Source: Cytophagales bacterium
Lineage (GTDB): Bacteria; Bacteroidota; Bacteroidia; Cytophagales; Cyclobacteriaceae
Direction: 5' to 3'
DNA: 33,081 nt
NCBI GenBank assembly: GCA_022360015.1
Contig: JAKSDQ010000303.1
Span: 1-33,081 of the forward strand
Shown: piece by piece, positions 25,578-33,081 of the stretch
Layout of the letters: every line of letters begins with the position of its first letter
Position numbering within the stretch: position 1 is the first letter of the stretch
The notes under the pieces: generated by a model
Seen by the model: the letters and a program-made list of their open reading frames with translations, nothing else
Databases searched by the model: none
Told to the model about the DNA's origin: nothing
Made by a program: the position numbers and the translations under genes

Positions 25578-25915
25578 TAGGCTATTCGGCAGATCATAAG
25601 AAATCATTAGTTTTTTTTAAAAAATTACGCTTAATTTTAAACTGTAGGTTTAATAGGATTCCTCTAGAAACTACACCAGCCAAGCGCTGAGATCTGAGTT
25701 AAGCAGACAAAACTTTCCATTAATTGATCTCAGTTACATTTTCCAATTCTGATGTGCCCATCTGTGGCACAAATAGTATCTATCCTATGACATATTGATT
25801 CCTGATAAGTACCTTGGATAAAATTCCTGTTTTGTTGAAGTTCAACGGAATAACTATTTAAGAAGATATAATAATATTATTTTGATTATTTTAGAAAAAA
25901 TTGTGATTAGGCACT
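25578..25915. other. Intergenic region between tniB and the SIR2-STAND gene
   Basis: This 338-bp region has no gene. It holds several inverted repeats: CTGAGATC (25687-25694) with GATCTCAG (25726-25733), TGTGCC (25753-25758) with GGCACA (25766-25771), and the palindrome GTTGAAGTTCAAC (25834-25846). The last lies 70 bp before the ATG, beside a TTTG (25831-25834) that could be the -33 element of a Bacteroidota promoter. These may be operators of the cargo gene. Confidence 0.4.
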
Positions 25916-28459
25916 ATGTTTAATGTAAATGATGAAAAATATTTACTAAGAGCTATAGGTAGGAATGAGGTGATATTGTTCTTAGGGGCAGGATTTGCAA
26001 ATGATGCAAAGAACTATTTAAATGAAAACATCCCTATAGGGAGTCAATTGGCAAAAAAGATATGGCATCTTCTGGACTATCCCGGTGATTATAATGGAGA
26101 TCCGCTACCTTTGATGTACCAAGTATTGTTAAAAAAAGGCATAAAGAAAGTAATAATATCGAATTTTCTAAATGAAAATTTTTTAGTCGAAGAAATCCCA
26201 GATTCGTATAATGCATTAATTGAGGCTTTTTGGTATAGAATATATACCACTAACATTGATGACCTGGTCGACAGGGTATATAAGAAAAGCAAAAATCAAA
26301 GGCTGGATATTTTAGTTTATCCAGATGATGAACCAAAGGAAAGGGACCAATTCCTGGATCGCCAACAAATTATTTATATGCATGGCAAGTTACCTTGTGA
26401 TCCAGAACATGTGATTTTTTCAACACAACAATATGCCCGTGGTTCAATTGAACATCAACCATTTTATGAGCAATTTGTAAGGGAATACTCTACCCATCCC
26501 ACAGTATTTATCGGATCTCAACTGGATGAGCCCCTCTTTTGGCAATACATTGAATCCAGAAGAAGTAGAGATATTACCGGCAGTGAACTACGACCCAAGT
26601 CTTTCATAATTGTTCCTCATATTTCCGAACCAAAAAAACAGGCACTGAAAGAGTATAATATTGTTCCGGTCGAAGCATACACAAAGGATTTTTTAAATTG
26701 GTTAAAACTAAATAGTACGTCTTTACCAAATAAGGAGCAAATAATACTAGCATCCCATCCCGATTTAGAGCAACTTATTGTTACTAAAGGTTATGAATTG
26801 AATAAACGCCACATTAATGATTTTTCTACATCTTTCAAAAAGGTTCATAAGCATAAGAAAATAACAAGCCCCAACAGATCAAATTTTTTGCTGGGATTTG
26901 CACCCACCTGGTCGGATATCTATAACGATTATGATGCACCTCGAAATTTGAGTGCCAAAATAATTGATGATATAAACCATACTTTTGAAAATAAATCCGA
27001 ATCAAAAATATTAGCTATAACCGGTAGTGCCGGTTGTGGTAAAAGCACAATATTAAGGAGAATTGGTGTGGCTTTATCGCAACTAGGGCGGACAGTCTAT
27101 TTTACTAATTCCCAAAAGTTACCTTCACCTCAAATACTTTCACAGGTATTAACTATTTTTGATGAGAGGGTGTTGTTACTTTTTGACAATGCTGAAATAG
27201 TATTGAATTATTTGCCTGGTTTAATAAAAGAGACTGAGAATATAAACAATCCCCCCATCGTTTTAATCGCTTCAAGAACTAACGATTTCGACAGATTAAC
27301 CGGAAAGAGTAAGGCCATTTTAGACTTGGTCGAATACGGTGTCCCTAGGTTAGAAAGAAACGAGATTATTGATTTAATCCAAAAACTTGATAACAACGGA
27401 TTGCTAGGATATTTACAAGGGCTTACCCCACGTCAAAGAATAAAAGAGTTTGAGGGAAGAGCTAAGAAACAATTATTGGTTGCCATGAGGGAGGCCACAT
27501 TTGGCAGAGGTTTTGACGAAATATTGAAAGATGAATTTGAAACCATTGAGCCTACGGAAGGAAAGGTAATTTGCGCCTGCGTGGCTATCACCTCTCATTT
27601 GGGATATTTTCTTACCAACGAGGAAATCATTACCATTTCTAATTTGAAACCTGGCGACACGTTGAATGTTTTAAATCGCAATCTGCAAGGAATTGTTATA
27701 TCCGATGAGGTTGGAAGCAAATTTCTTCAGTTAAGACATCGAACAATAGCGGATTATTTGGTAGAAAAGAGCATTAATCGTCCATTATTAAAAGAATCTT
27801 ATATTCGATTACTCGACAGCTTCGCGAATATAATTAGGGGTAAAAAGTACCATAGCAGAGAATTTAAACTTTATCGGGAGCTTATCAATCATACTACCAT
27901 ATATCATCGATTCAATCAAAAAATAGAAGTAGCGAGGGAAATCTATGAGTCAATCAAGGACAGGCTTTCATATGACTTCCATTTTTGGTTGCAATACGGT
28001 TCTCTGGAACTAGAGGGTGGGGACCTTAACTATTCTGAAAACTACTTGGCGCAGGCTGATTCATTAAGGAAGGATGATAATTATGTTTTAACGGCCATGG
28101 GGCATTTGCTTTTCAAAAAAGGGGTTCAAGCGGACAACTTGACCCAAGCTATGAAATTTCGAAAGGAAGGTGATAAAATCTTATACAATCTGATACAACA
28201 TTTCGGGTATCAAGATCCCTATTATTATCACATTTTTTGCTACCAATCTTACAATTGGGTAAAACTATGGATAACTGATGATGAAGATAAAAAGAAAGAA
28301 CTTATCGATATTCTGGATATTTGTAAAGTTGGTTGCTCAGCCCATCCTAAAAATCAAAGACTTGATGCCATAAGAGAGGTCGTGGAAAGGGCTCTCTATT
28401 ATCTTGGAATTGAACCGCAAAGGAGGCCCCCAGATCCAGAGATTGTTATTGAAATTTGA
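25916..28459 (+). CDS. SIR2-STAND protein, probable Avs5-like anti-phage defence effector
   Basis: This 847-residue protein has an N-terminal SIR2-like domain (about 10-270) with the nucleotide loop FLGAGFAND (22-30), N113 in YTTNIDD and H156 in YMHGKL, so the NAD-consuming residues appear intact. The STAND-type NTPase (about 330-620) has Walker A GSAGCGKS (370-377) and Walker B VLLLFDNAE (D424). The C-terminal 200 residues are helical, TPR-like, and fit a sensor. In known SIR2-STAND defence proteins (Avs5 type), sensing of a phage protein assembles the NTPase and the SIR2 domain depletes NAD. It is the only cargo of the transposon and is complete. The domain order is clear; the trigger and the exact Avs class are not. 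Confidence 0.85.
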   Translation: MFNVNDEKYLLRAIGRNEVILFLGAGFANDAKNYLNENIPIGSQLAKKIWHLLDYPGDYNGDPLPLMYQVLLKKGIKKVIISNFLNENFLVEEIPDSYNALIEAFWYRIYTTNIDDLVDRVYKKSKNQRLDILVYPDDEPKERDQFLDRQQIIYMHGKLPCDPEHVIFSTQQYARGSIEHQPFYEQFVREYSTHPTVFIGSQLDEPLFWQYIESRRSRDITGSELRPKSFIIVPHISEPKKQALKEYNIVPVEAYTKDFLNWLKLNSTSLPNKEQIILASHPDLEQLIVTKGYELNKRHINDFSTSFKKVHKHKKITSPNRSNFLLGFAPTWSDIYNDYDAPRNLSAKIIDDINHTFENKSESKILAITGSAGCGKSTILRRIGVALSQLGRTVYFTNSQKLPSPQILSQVLTIFDERVLLLFDNAEIVLNYLPGLIKETENINNPPIVLIASRTNDFDRLTGKSKAILDLVEYGVPRLERNEIIDLIQKLDNNGLLGYLQGLTPRQRIKEFEGRAKKQLLVAMREATFGRGFDEILKDEFETIEPTEGKVICACVAITSHLGYFLTNEEIITISNLKPGDTLNVLNRNLQGIVISDEVGSKFLQLRHRTIADYLVEKSINRPLLKESYIRLLDSFANIIRGKKYHSREFKLYRELINHTTIYHRFNQKIEVAREIYESIKDRLSYDFHFWLQYGSLELEGGDLNYSENYLAQADSLRKDDNYVLTAMGHLLFKKGVQADNLTQAMKFRKEGDKILYNLIQHFGYQDPYYYHIFCYQSYNWVKLWITDDEDKKKELIDILDICKVGCSAHPKNQRLDAIREVVERALYYLGIEPQRRPPDPEIVIEI

Positions 28460-28466
28460 ATCTCCT

Positions 28467-28487
28467 TTACAATTCTGCCAATTGTAA
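28467..28487 (+). terminator. Hairpin downstream of SIR2-STAND gene
   Basis: TTACAATT (28467-28474) and AATTGTAA (28480-28487) form a perfect 8-bp AT-rich inverted repeat with a 5-nt loop, 7 bp after the stop. It lacks a T-run on the plus strand, so it is a weak terminator candidate or mRNA 3'-end hairpin. Confidence 0.4.
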
Positions 28488-28580
28488 TTACCTAAAAAAA
28501 TTAATGTTTCTATTGGACACGTTAATATTTTTAATAAACTGATATAAATAGCTTATTTAACTTGTGAAAAATGAGCTTAT

Positions 28581-28598
28581 TTATTAAGTAAAGTGACA
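28581..28598 (-). repeat. Transposon right terminal inverted repeat
   Basis: This is the exact reverse complement of the left 18-bp end. Reading inward, the motifs AATAAATAAGC and TTAAATAAGC recur about 20 bp apart, matching the pattern of the left end and suggesting paired transposase sites. Confidence 0.93.
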
Positions 28599-28604
28599 AT
28601 TACT
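28599..28604. repeat. Target-site duplication, right copy
   Basis: ATTACT directly follows the right end of the transposon and equals 22422-22427. Confidence 0.85.
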
Positions 28605-28623
28605 TAACGCTTTTAATCATAAA

Positions 28624-29313
28624 TTAATTGAGTCCAATAGCACTTTTTCGCATGCGAATAGTGTCAATATAGGACTTTGAGTAATCTTGTTCCTTAAAGT
28701 AAATACCGGTGCCATAAAGTGTTTTCTTTCCCAAAACATCGTAAATCCTATCGATTGTGGTGGCATAGACCTGTGCTGTTATGATAGTGTCTCTTCTAAA
28801 TGCTAATTCCAGATAGGGAAGAACGTTTTTGTTGAAATTAGTGTTTTGGCTGTGGATGATGGTCATCCAAATACTCATTGCTGCTGCTTCGCTCATTTTT
28901 CGAGTATCTGGCCATCCGATTTTTTCAAACATTGCCAAAACTATTCTTTGATTAGCTTTATCGTATTCACGAGCTTTTTTCCAAAATTGCCCGCCCACTC
29001 TTTCATACGCAGGAAACAAATGAATGCTATCGCGGTAGACCTGGTCCCTATACAGGAGTTTTTCTAATTCCAGTTCCAACATCGATACGGTGCCTGAACT
29101 GATATTTTGTACTGCCTGTGTCACTATTTCTTCTGTCGAATCACAATGATCGTCATCATTCCTTTCGGAAAGAGACGAGGGATTCCATAATTCGTAAAAT
29201 GGATTATAGCTGGTATCGGGCAAAATTCGATCTGATTTTGCCCCCATTGGCTTTTTATCATCGCAATTTTGTATTCCAATGATCAGCACAAAAAAGATTA
29301 ATCTCGATACCAT
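28624..29313 (-). CDS. DUF6624-like lipoprotein
   Basis: This is a 229-residue protein from ATG 29313; ATG 29337 upstream is also possible. The N-terminus is a lipoprotein signal ending GIQNC (C17). The middle and C-terminal part, with ELEKLLYRDQVYRD, FEKIGWPDTRKM, AAMSIWMTIIHSQN, LPYLELAFRRD and KTLYGTGIYF, matches the DUF6624 pattern as I recall it (GWP, then IxHS/A, then LYGT near the end). The function of this family is unknown. It lies between the HlyD adaptor gene and the precursor peptide gene, in the same orientation, in what I take to be the pre-insertion operon. A role in peptide export or self-immunity is possible but unproven. The transposon sits 26 bp past its stop. Confidence 0.65.
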   Translation of the reverse strand: MVSRLIFFVLIIGIQNCDDKKPMGAKSDRILPDTSYNPFYELWNPSSLSERNDDDHCDSTEEIVTQAVQNISSGTVSMLELELEKLLYRDQVYRDSIHLFPAYERVGGQFWKKAREYDKANQRIVLAMFEKIGWPDTRKMSEAAAMSIWMTIIHSQNTNFNKNVLPYLELAFRRDTIITAQVYATTIDRIYDVLGKKTLYGTGIYFKEQDYSKSYIDTIRMRKSAIGLN

Positions 29314-29381
29314 AACAATAGTGGACTTAAAAAGCATAACTTTTACTGATTAAGCACCCATAAACACTGGCTTATTAAAAC

Positions 29382-29585
29382 ATGTTAAACATTTCAGATA
29401 CCGTCTTATCACCGATGTCTTCGTATTATGAGACCAATTTAAACAGTCCGGGGATATTTTTTTTACTACTGAGACGATTTTACCTGATTTTTTTAACCTT
29501 TTTTGTCGGAATCAATGATTTTTATCATCAGGCATCTTTTTTTGGAATTGAATTTCAATTTGAAGAGAGGCCTGTAATTGTATAA
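29382..29585 (+). CDS. Small hydrophobic 67-residue frame, doubtful gene
   Basis: The frame runs from ATG 29382 to a TAA at 29583, on the strand opposite to its neighbours. Residues about 21-44 (NSPGIFFLLLRRFYLIFLTF) would span a membrane. It shares an S-P-G-I pattern with the small frame at 22347-22442, with a 3-base gap in an otherwise aligned AT-rich stretch. Either both are relics of a small membrane-peptide gene, or the shared AGTCCGGG segment is a control element for the minus-strand genes. No known family is recognised. Confidence 0.25.
   Translation: MLNISDTVLSPMSSYYETNLNSPGIFFLLLRRFYLIFLTFFVGINDFYHQASFFGIEFQFEERPVIV
29437..29466 (-). promoter_or_regulatory. CCGGACTGT element upstream of DUF6624-like gene (shared with precursor gene)
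   Basis: On the minus strand this reads AATATCCCCGGACTGTTTAA after an A-run. The same segment, AATATACCCGGACTGTCTAA, lies at about 22354-22373 upstream of the precursor peptide gene. Distances to the start codons are about 125 and 90 bp respectively. A similar ACAAAAA-GTT block occurs about 50 bp further upstream in both. The likeness suggests a common promoter, operator or leader RNA element. Confidence 0.4.
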
Positions 29586-29604
29586 TGGTACCGGCTTCCG
29601 TGCG

Positions 29605-30903
29605 CTAATTATTAATTAATGTTCGCAGCGGATTGATAAATCTGTATATCAGGCGCGTTTCCTCGGTAATGATATCGGCTGTGCCGTCCATTTGTTGTAT
29701 GAATTTCAGGGTTTCTTTATAGGTGGATTTCATGCCTTCCTCGAGTTCAATCTCTGCCAGATAACCTTCCTGCTCAGGCACCAGTGATATAGTATTTACC
29801 CGGCCGGTCAGGATCCCGTATTCCATATAAGGAAATCCGGAAAGTTTGATATTCACCTTTTGTCCGGTCTCTACCTTTCCAAGACCTGAAGAAGGAACAA
29901 AGGCCCTGGCGATGATAATGGTCTCTGCATCAGGAACAATAGTAGCCAGCCGCTCGCCCGCGTTAATGACCTGATTTTCACTCCAATAGTTGGTCAAGGT
30001 AATTTTACCTTCTATCGGAGAGGTCAGGACATAATTTTCAAACCAATCATTGATTTGTGACTGGAGTGTTACTAACATCTCATCCAATTCGCTTTGATAA
30101 CTCTTTAAATCATTCTCCCGTGTTAATCTCAATTCCAAAAGACTTTCCTTTAGCTGTAACAATGATACCTCTGCATTACCGACAGATGCCTCAAAAGAAA
30201 ACATAGAAGATTTTTGACCAAGGTATGTTTGCAAAGAACGGTCATACTCCATCTTAATAATTCCATATCCTCCCTTGAAAAAAGCCAAGGAATCCTCAGA
30301 AAAGATCCTTTGAGCCACCTCAAATTCCCGATGTTTCAACACCCATTGTTTTTGGATCAGGTCATATTGTTTTTCCTGGTTTAAGATCCTGGCCTCCAAA
30401 AGGGTTGTCTTTTTCCCGATCAGATCCTGTTCCAGATAATGGTTTAGATGATCGAAGCGCTTCTGAAAATTTACAAACGCATTTTGTAGTTTTCCCAATC
30501 TCAGTTGATCAGGAAAGCTGACGGCCTTAACTTCTTCAGTCCAATTTCCAGTGAAGCTTCCGAGCAAATTATTAAGGAGTTGCATGTGCGTATAATCAGC
30601 AGCACTTTCAAGCAGGGCCACTACGGTTCCGGGGTGTACATGCTCGCCGTCGGATACATACCATTTGGTGATCCTGCCACTGCTTTTGCATATTAAAGGG
30701 GCGGGTGGATTGATGGTAGTAAGTACTAATGGGGTGGAGACCACCACAGGATATCTGAAAAAGTAGCTTCCGGCAACAATGCCCACGAATAAAGTAAAAA
30801 AAACAGTAATGCCCCATCGGACCACCCATGCCGGCACATGGCCCATAATTTCCTGGACTTCCTCACTATACACTTCGAGGTTCTGATCTTCAATGTTTGG
30901 CAT
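29605..30903 (-). CDS. HlyD family membrane-fusion protein of peptide exporter
   Basis: This is a 432-residue protein from ATG 30903; a TTG three codons upstream is discounted. A single inner-membrane helix lies at about 28-49 (GITVFFTLFVGIVAGSYFF). The biotinyl-lipoyl-like half-motif SGRITKWYVSDGEHVHPGTV (about 75-95) is followed by a long coiled-coil hairpin (about 140-290), a second half-motif (TSPIEGKITLTNYW, about 300) and a C-terminal beta-barrel domain. It links an inner-membrane ABC exporter to an outer-membrane channel. The exporter gene ends 36 bp upstream, so the two form one unit. The outer-membrane partner (TolC-like) is not in the window. Confidence 0.93.
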   Translation of the reverse strand: MPNIEDQNLEVYSEEVQEIMGHVPAWVVRWGITVFFTLFVGIVAGSYFFRYPVVVSTPLVLTTINPPAPLICKSSGRITKWYVSDGEHVHPGTVVALLESAADYTHMQLLNNLLGSFTGNWTEEVKAVSFPDQLRLGKLQNAFVNFQKRFDHLNHYLEQDLIGKKTTLLEARILNQEKQYDLIQKQWVLKHREFEVAQRIFSEDSLAFFKGGYGIIKMEYDRSLQTYLGQKSSMFSFEASVGNAEVSLLQLKESLLELRLTRENDLKSYQSELDEMLVTLQSQINDWFENYVLTSPIEGKITLTNYWSENQVINAGERLATIVPDAETIIIARAFVPSSGLGKVETGQKVNIKLSGFPYMEYGILTGRVNTISLVPEQEGYLAEIELEEGMKSTYKETLKFIQQMDGTADIITEETRLIYRFINPLRTLINN

Positions 30904-30939
30904 TTTTTCCAATTTAGGTGCTTACGGTCAGTTTGACTA

Positions 30940-33081
30940 TCAGTTACTTAACTCTAATTGATCTTTAACAAGATGATAATAACCATTCTTATCAGTGACC
31001 AATTTTCCATGCGTTCCTTTTTCTGTTATCTTGCCTTTTTCCAATACAACAATCTGATCTGCATTTTTCACGGTGCTTAACCTGTGAGCGATGATCAGTA
31101 CGGTGCGATTTTTAAAAAACGCGCTGAGGTTTTCCATAATAATACGCTCATTTTTTGCATCGAGGGCATTGGTAGCCTCATCAAAGAAAAGGTAATCAGG
31201 ATCTTTGTATACGGCGCGAGCGATTAAGATCCTTTGCTTCTGACCACTGCTCAATCCATGTCCGTCACTGCCTATCCTGGTTTTCAACCCTAACGGAAGT
31301 GACACGATAAAATCCTTAATGTTTGCTATTTCAATGGCTCTTTCGAGCTTTTGTTGGTCAGGGATGTCATCTGTGACTGCTATGTTGTTGGCAATGGAAT
31401 CAGAAAAGATATATCCCTCCTGCATCACTACCCCACATTTTCTTCTCCATTCTCCAGGGCTGTATTTGTCAAGTGAAATGCCATTTAGTTCGATTTTACC
31501 CGCTGCCAGGTCATAAAAGCCAAGCAGCAATTTTATCAGAGTGGTTTTCCCACTGCCACTCATCCCAACAATGGCAGTTGTTTTATTGAATGGTATATCA
31601 AGATTTATTTTATTCAGTACTTTCTCCGAATGAGGTCCTTCGTATTGAAACACCAGGTCTTTTATAGACAACCCTGTTCCCGGAAGTATCTCCCTGATTT
31701 TGTGATCATCATATTTTTCTTCGTCTTCGCGATCATGGATCTCGCCGAGCCTCTCAAGGCTTATTTTAGCATCCTGGGCTGCCTGTGTGAAACCTATAAA
31801 TTGCTGAATAGGTGCATTGAGCTGGCCAATGATGTACTGCATGGCCATCATCATTCCCAAAGTCATATCACCTGCTACCACCGCTTTGGCAGCTAAAAAT
31901 GAAATCAAAATATTTTTGGTCTGATCGATAAAGACCGAACCTATTTGTTGATTTTGGTTAAGTGTCAGTCCTTTGACGCTTACCTTAAACAATTGGGCCT
32001 GTATACGTTCCCATTCCCAACGTTTTTGTTTTTCACAATTATTAAGTTTTATCTCCTGCATGCCATTCACCAACTGCACCAGGTTGTTTTGATTGGCGGA
32101 TGACTGCTGAAATCTTTTATAATCGAGTTCTCGTCTTTTCTTCAGGAATAACAGGATCCAAAGTATATACAGCATGCTGCCCAGATAAAATATTCCTAAT
32201 ATACCGGTGTGATACCCTGCCATGATAAAAGTGTACATCACCAGGGTAAAAGTGGAGAAAACAATATTGATCAATGAACCCGTCAAGAAGGACTGAATGC
32301 GACTATGATCACTAATTCTTTGCATGATATCGCCGACCATCTTTATATCAAAAAAAGAGATGGGTAATTTCATGAGTTTGGCAAGAAAACCGGCGATCAG
32401 CGAAATACTTATCCTGGTGGTTACATGAAGCATGATCCAGCTACGGACAAGGCCATTAGCCGCTTGACCAAGCGTCAGCAACATTTGGGCCACTAATACC
32501 ATGATGATAAAAGCCAGATCGCTGTTTCCTATTCCATAATCTACAATGGACTGCGTAAGAAAGGGAAATGCAAGGCTAAGCAGCGTACCTGTCAGGGTAG
32601 CAAGCATAAGTTGGGCAATAAATTTTGTATAAGGCCTCAGATAGCCCAGTAAATACGTAAACTTTAACTTACCCTTTTTCTCTTGCTCTTCCCGATAAAA
32701 ATCAGGTGTGGTCTCAAACAGTAGTGTAACGCCATTGTTTCCATCTTCTTCCTTGCTGCTTATCCAGCACTTCAGAAAGTCTTCTTTGGTGTAGGTAAGT
32801 AAACCATGTGCCGGATCCGATATAAAAATGATATCGTCCCGGCCATTTTTCCTCCATGAAGTAAATAGCTTTTTTTGTTGCTTTATTTTGTAGACCACCA
32901 CGAAATGGTTTTGCTTCCAATGTACAATGCAAGGTAGCGGTGCCTCATCACGAAGTTGCTCCCAGGTAAGTTTGGCCCCCTGGGTATGCAGACCTATGCT
33001 TTCCGCTGCTTCACTGATGCCCAGCAAGGAAACCCCGGCTCGTGTGATATAACTACGATCGCGCAGGAAAGCTAAACTATA
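30940..33081 (-). CDS. C39-peptidase ABC exporter for double-glycine peptides (5' end outside window)
   Basis: The frame is open to the right edge, giving 713 residues; the TTG at 33027 is internal and not a start. The N-terminal C39 peptidase domain is partly present: YITRAGVSLLGISEAAESIG, catalytic H59 in NHFVVVY and D89 in ISDPAHG. The catalytic Cys lies beyond the edge. Six transmembrane helices follow (about 150-440), then the nucleotide-binding domain with Walker A GMSGSGKTT (about 505), signature LSSGQKQR (about 610) and Walker B YLFFDEAT (about 627). Such exporters cut leaders after Gly-Gly and export the core peptide. The precursor at 22017-22265 is the visible candidate substrate. 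The HlyD gene follows 36 bp downstream. Confidence 0.95.
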   Translation of the reverse strand, partial: YSLAFLRDRSYITRAGVSLLGISEAAESIGLHTQGAKLTWEQLRDEAPLPCIVHWKQNHFVVVYKIKQQKKLFTSWRKNGRDDIIFISDPAHGLLTYTKEDFLKCWISSKEEDGNNGVTLLFETTPDFYREEQEKKGKLKFTYLLGYLRPYTKFIAQLMLATLTGTLLSLAFPFLTQSIVDYGIGNSDLAFIIMVLVAQMLLTLGQAANGLVRSWIMLHVTTRISISLIAGFLAKLMKLPISFFDIKMVGDIMQRISDHSRIQSFLTGSLINIVFSTFTLVMYTFIMAGYHTGILGIFYLGSMLYILWILLFLKKRRELDYKRFQQSSANQNNLVQLVNGMQEIKLNNCEKQKRWEWERIQAQLFKVSVKGLTLNQNQQIGSVFIDQTKNILISFLAAKAVVAGDMTLGMMMAMQYIIGQLNAPIQQFIGFTQAAQDAKISLERLGEIHDREDEEKYDDHKIREILPGTGLSIKDLVFQYEGPHSEKVLNKINLDIPFNKTTAIVGMSGSGKTTLIKLLLGFYDLAAGKIELNGISLDKYSPGEWRRKCGVVMQEGYIFSDSIANNIAVTDDIPDQQKLERAIEIANIKDFIVSLPLGLKTRIGSDGHGLSSGQKQRILIARAVYKDPDYLFFDEATNALDAKNERIIMENLSAFFKNRTVLIIAHRLSTVKNADQIVVLEKGKITEKGTHGKLVTDKNGYYHLVKDQLELSN

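Larger units (their letters stand above)
22428..28598. mobile_element. Tn552/Tn5053-like transposon carrying a SIR2-STAND gene (6,171 bp)
   Basis: Both ends begin with the perfect 18-bp inverted repeat TGTCACTTTACTTAATAA (22428-22445, and its complement at 28581-28598). The similarity extends inward to about 50 bp, with TAAATAAGC in both ends. The element is bounded by ATTACT on each side. It encodes a serine resolvase, a TniA-type transposase (481 residues) and a TniB-type ATPase (269 residues), very near the 480 and 271 residues I recall for Tn552 p480 and p271. No TniQ gene is present. The single cargo is an 847-residue SIR2-STAND gene. Intact ends, frames and target duplication suggest a recent insertion. 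It lies 26 bp past the stop of the DUF6624-like gene, between it and the precursor peptide gene. Confidence 0.92.

Noticed and set aside
33025-33027. TTG start for the ABC exporter
   Set aside because: The upstream codons to the window edge encode conserved C39 peptidase sequence (SYITRAGVS), so the gene begins outside the window.
1-33081. CRISPR arrays, rRNA and tRNA genes
   Set aside because: No regularly spaced repeats, rRNA segments or cloverleaf-like sequences were found by eye; a tRNA scan was not possible.

Overview
The window looks like chromosomal DNA of a Bacteroidota species, probably of the Cytophagales/Flammeovirga-Fulvivirga kind (the phylum is well supported, the order is a guess). 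The grounds are SusC/SusD pairs, TonB receptors with an STN domain preceded by FecR anti-sigma and ECF sigma genes, TlpA-type thioredoxins, a 'GG-Bacteroidales' type peptide leader, moderate-to-low GC and few Shine-Dalgarno sequences. No rRNA, tRNA or CRISPR array was seen.

Region 1 (1-2667, minus strand) is a trans-envelope signalling cassette: ECF sigma, FecR, and the N-terminal 236 residues of a SusC-like receptor that runs off the left edge. Region 2 (2917-16651, minus strand) is a glycan-use locus: FecR, SusC, SusD, an intrinsic terminator, a secreted GH116 beta-glucosidase-like enzyme, a lipoprotein resembling the RbsD/FucU sugar mutarotases, and a second GH116 enzyme with a Tat signal. 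Its FecR has no sigma gene next to it, while an unpaired ECF sigma lies at the far end of the locus. A plausible working model is that SusCD imports a beta-glucoside, the two GH116 enzymes release sugar in the periplasm, and the lipoprotein interconverts its anomers.

Region 3 (17193-22265 plus 28624-33081) looks like a peptide export cluster. It holds a plus-strand pair (carboxypeptidase-regulatory-domain protein and a TlpA-like lipoprotein), then on the minus strand a small GT-A type glycosyltransferase, a TlpA thioredoxin and a precursor peptide with a double-glycine leader and a four-cysteine core. Further right are a DUF6624-like lipoprotein, an HlyD-type adaptor and a C39-peptidase ABC exporter cut by the right edge. 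Precursor, C39 exporter, thioredoxin and glycosyltransferase together resemble the gene set of glycocins such as sublancin, but this is inference.

Region 4 (22428-28598) is a complete 6,171-bp Tn552/Tn5053-like transposon sitting inside region 3. Its ends are 18-bp perfect inverted repeats flanked by a 6-bp target duplication (ATTACT). It carries a serine resolvase, a TniA-type DDE transposase and a TniB-type ATPase but no TniQ. Its single cargo gene is an 847-residue SIR2-STAND protein, probably an Avs5-like anti-phage defence gene. The insertion separates the precursor peptide gene from the DUF6624, HlyD and exporter genes.
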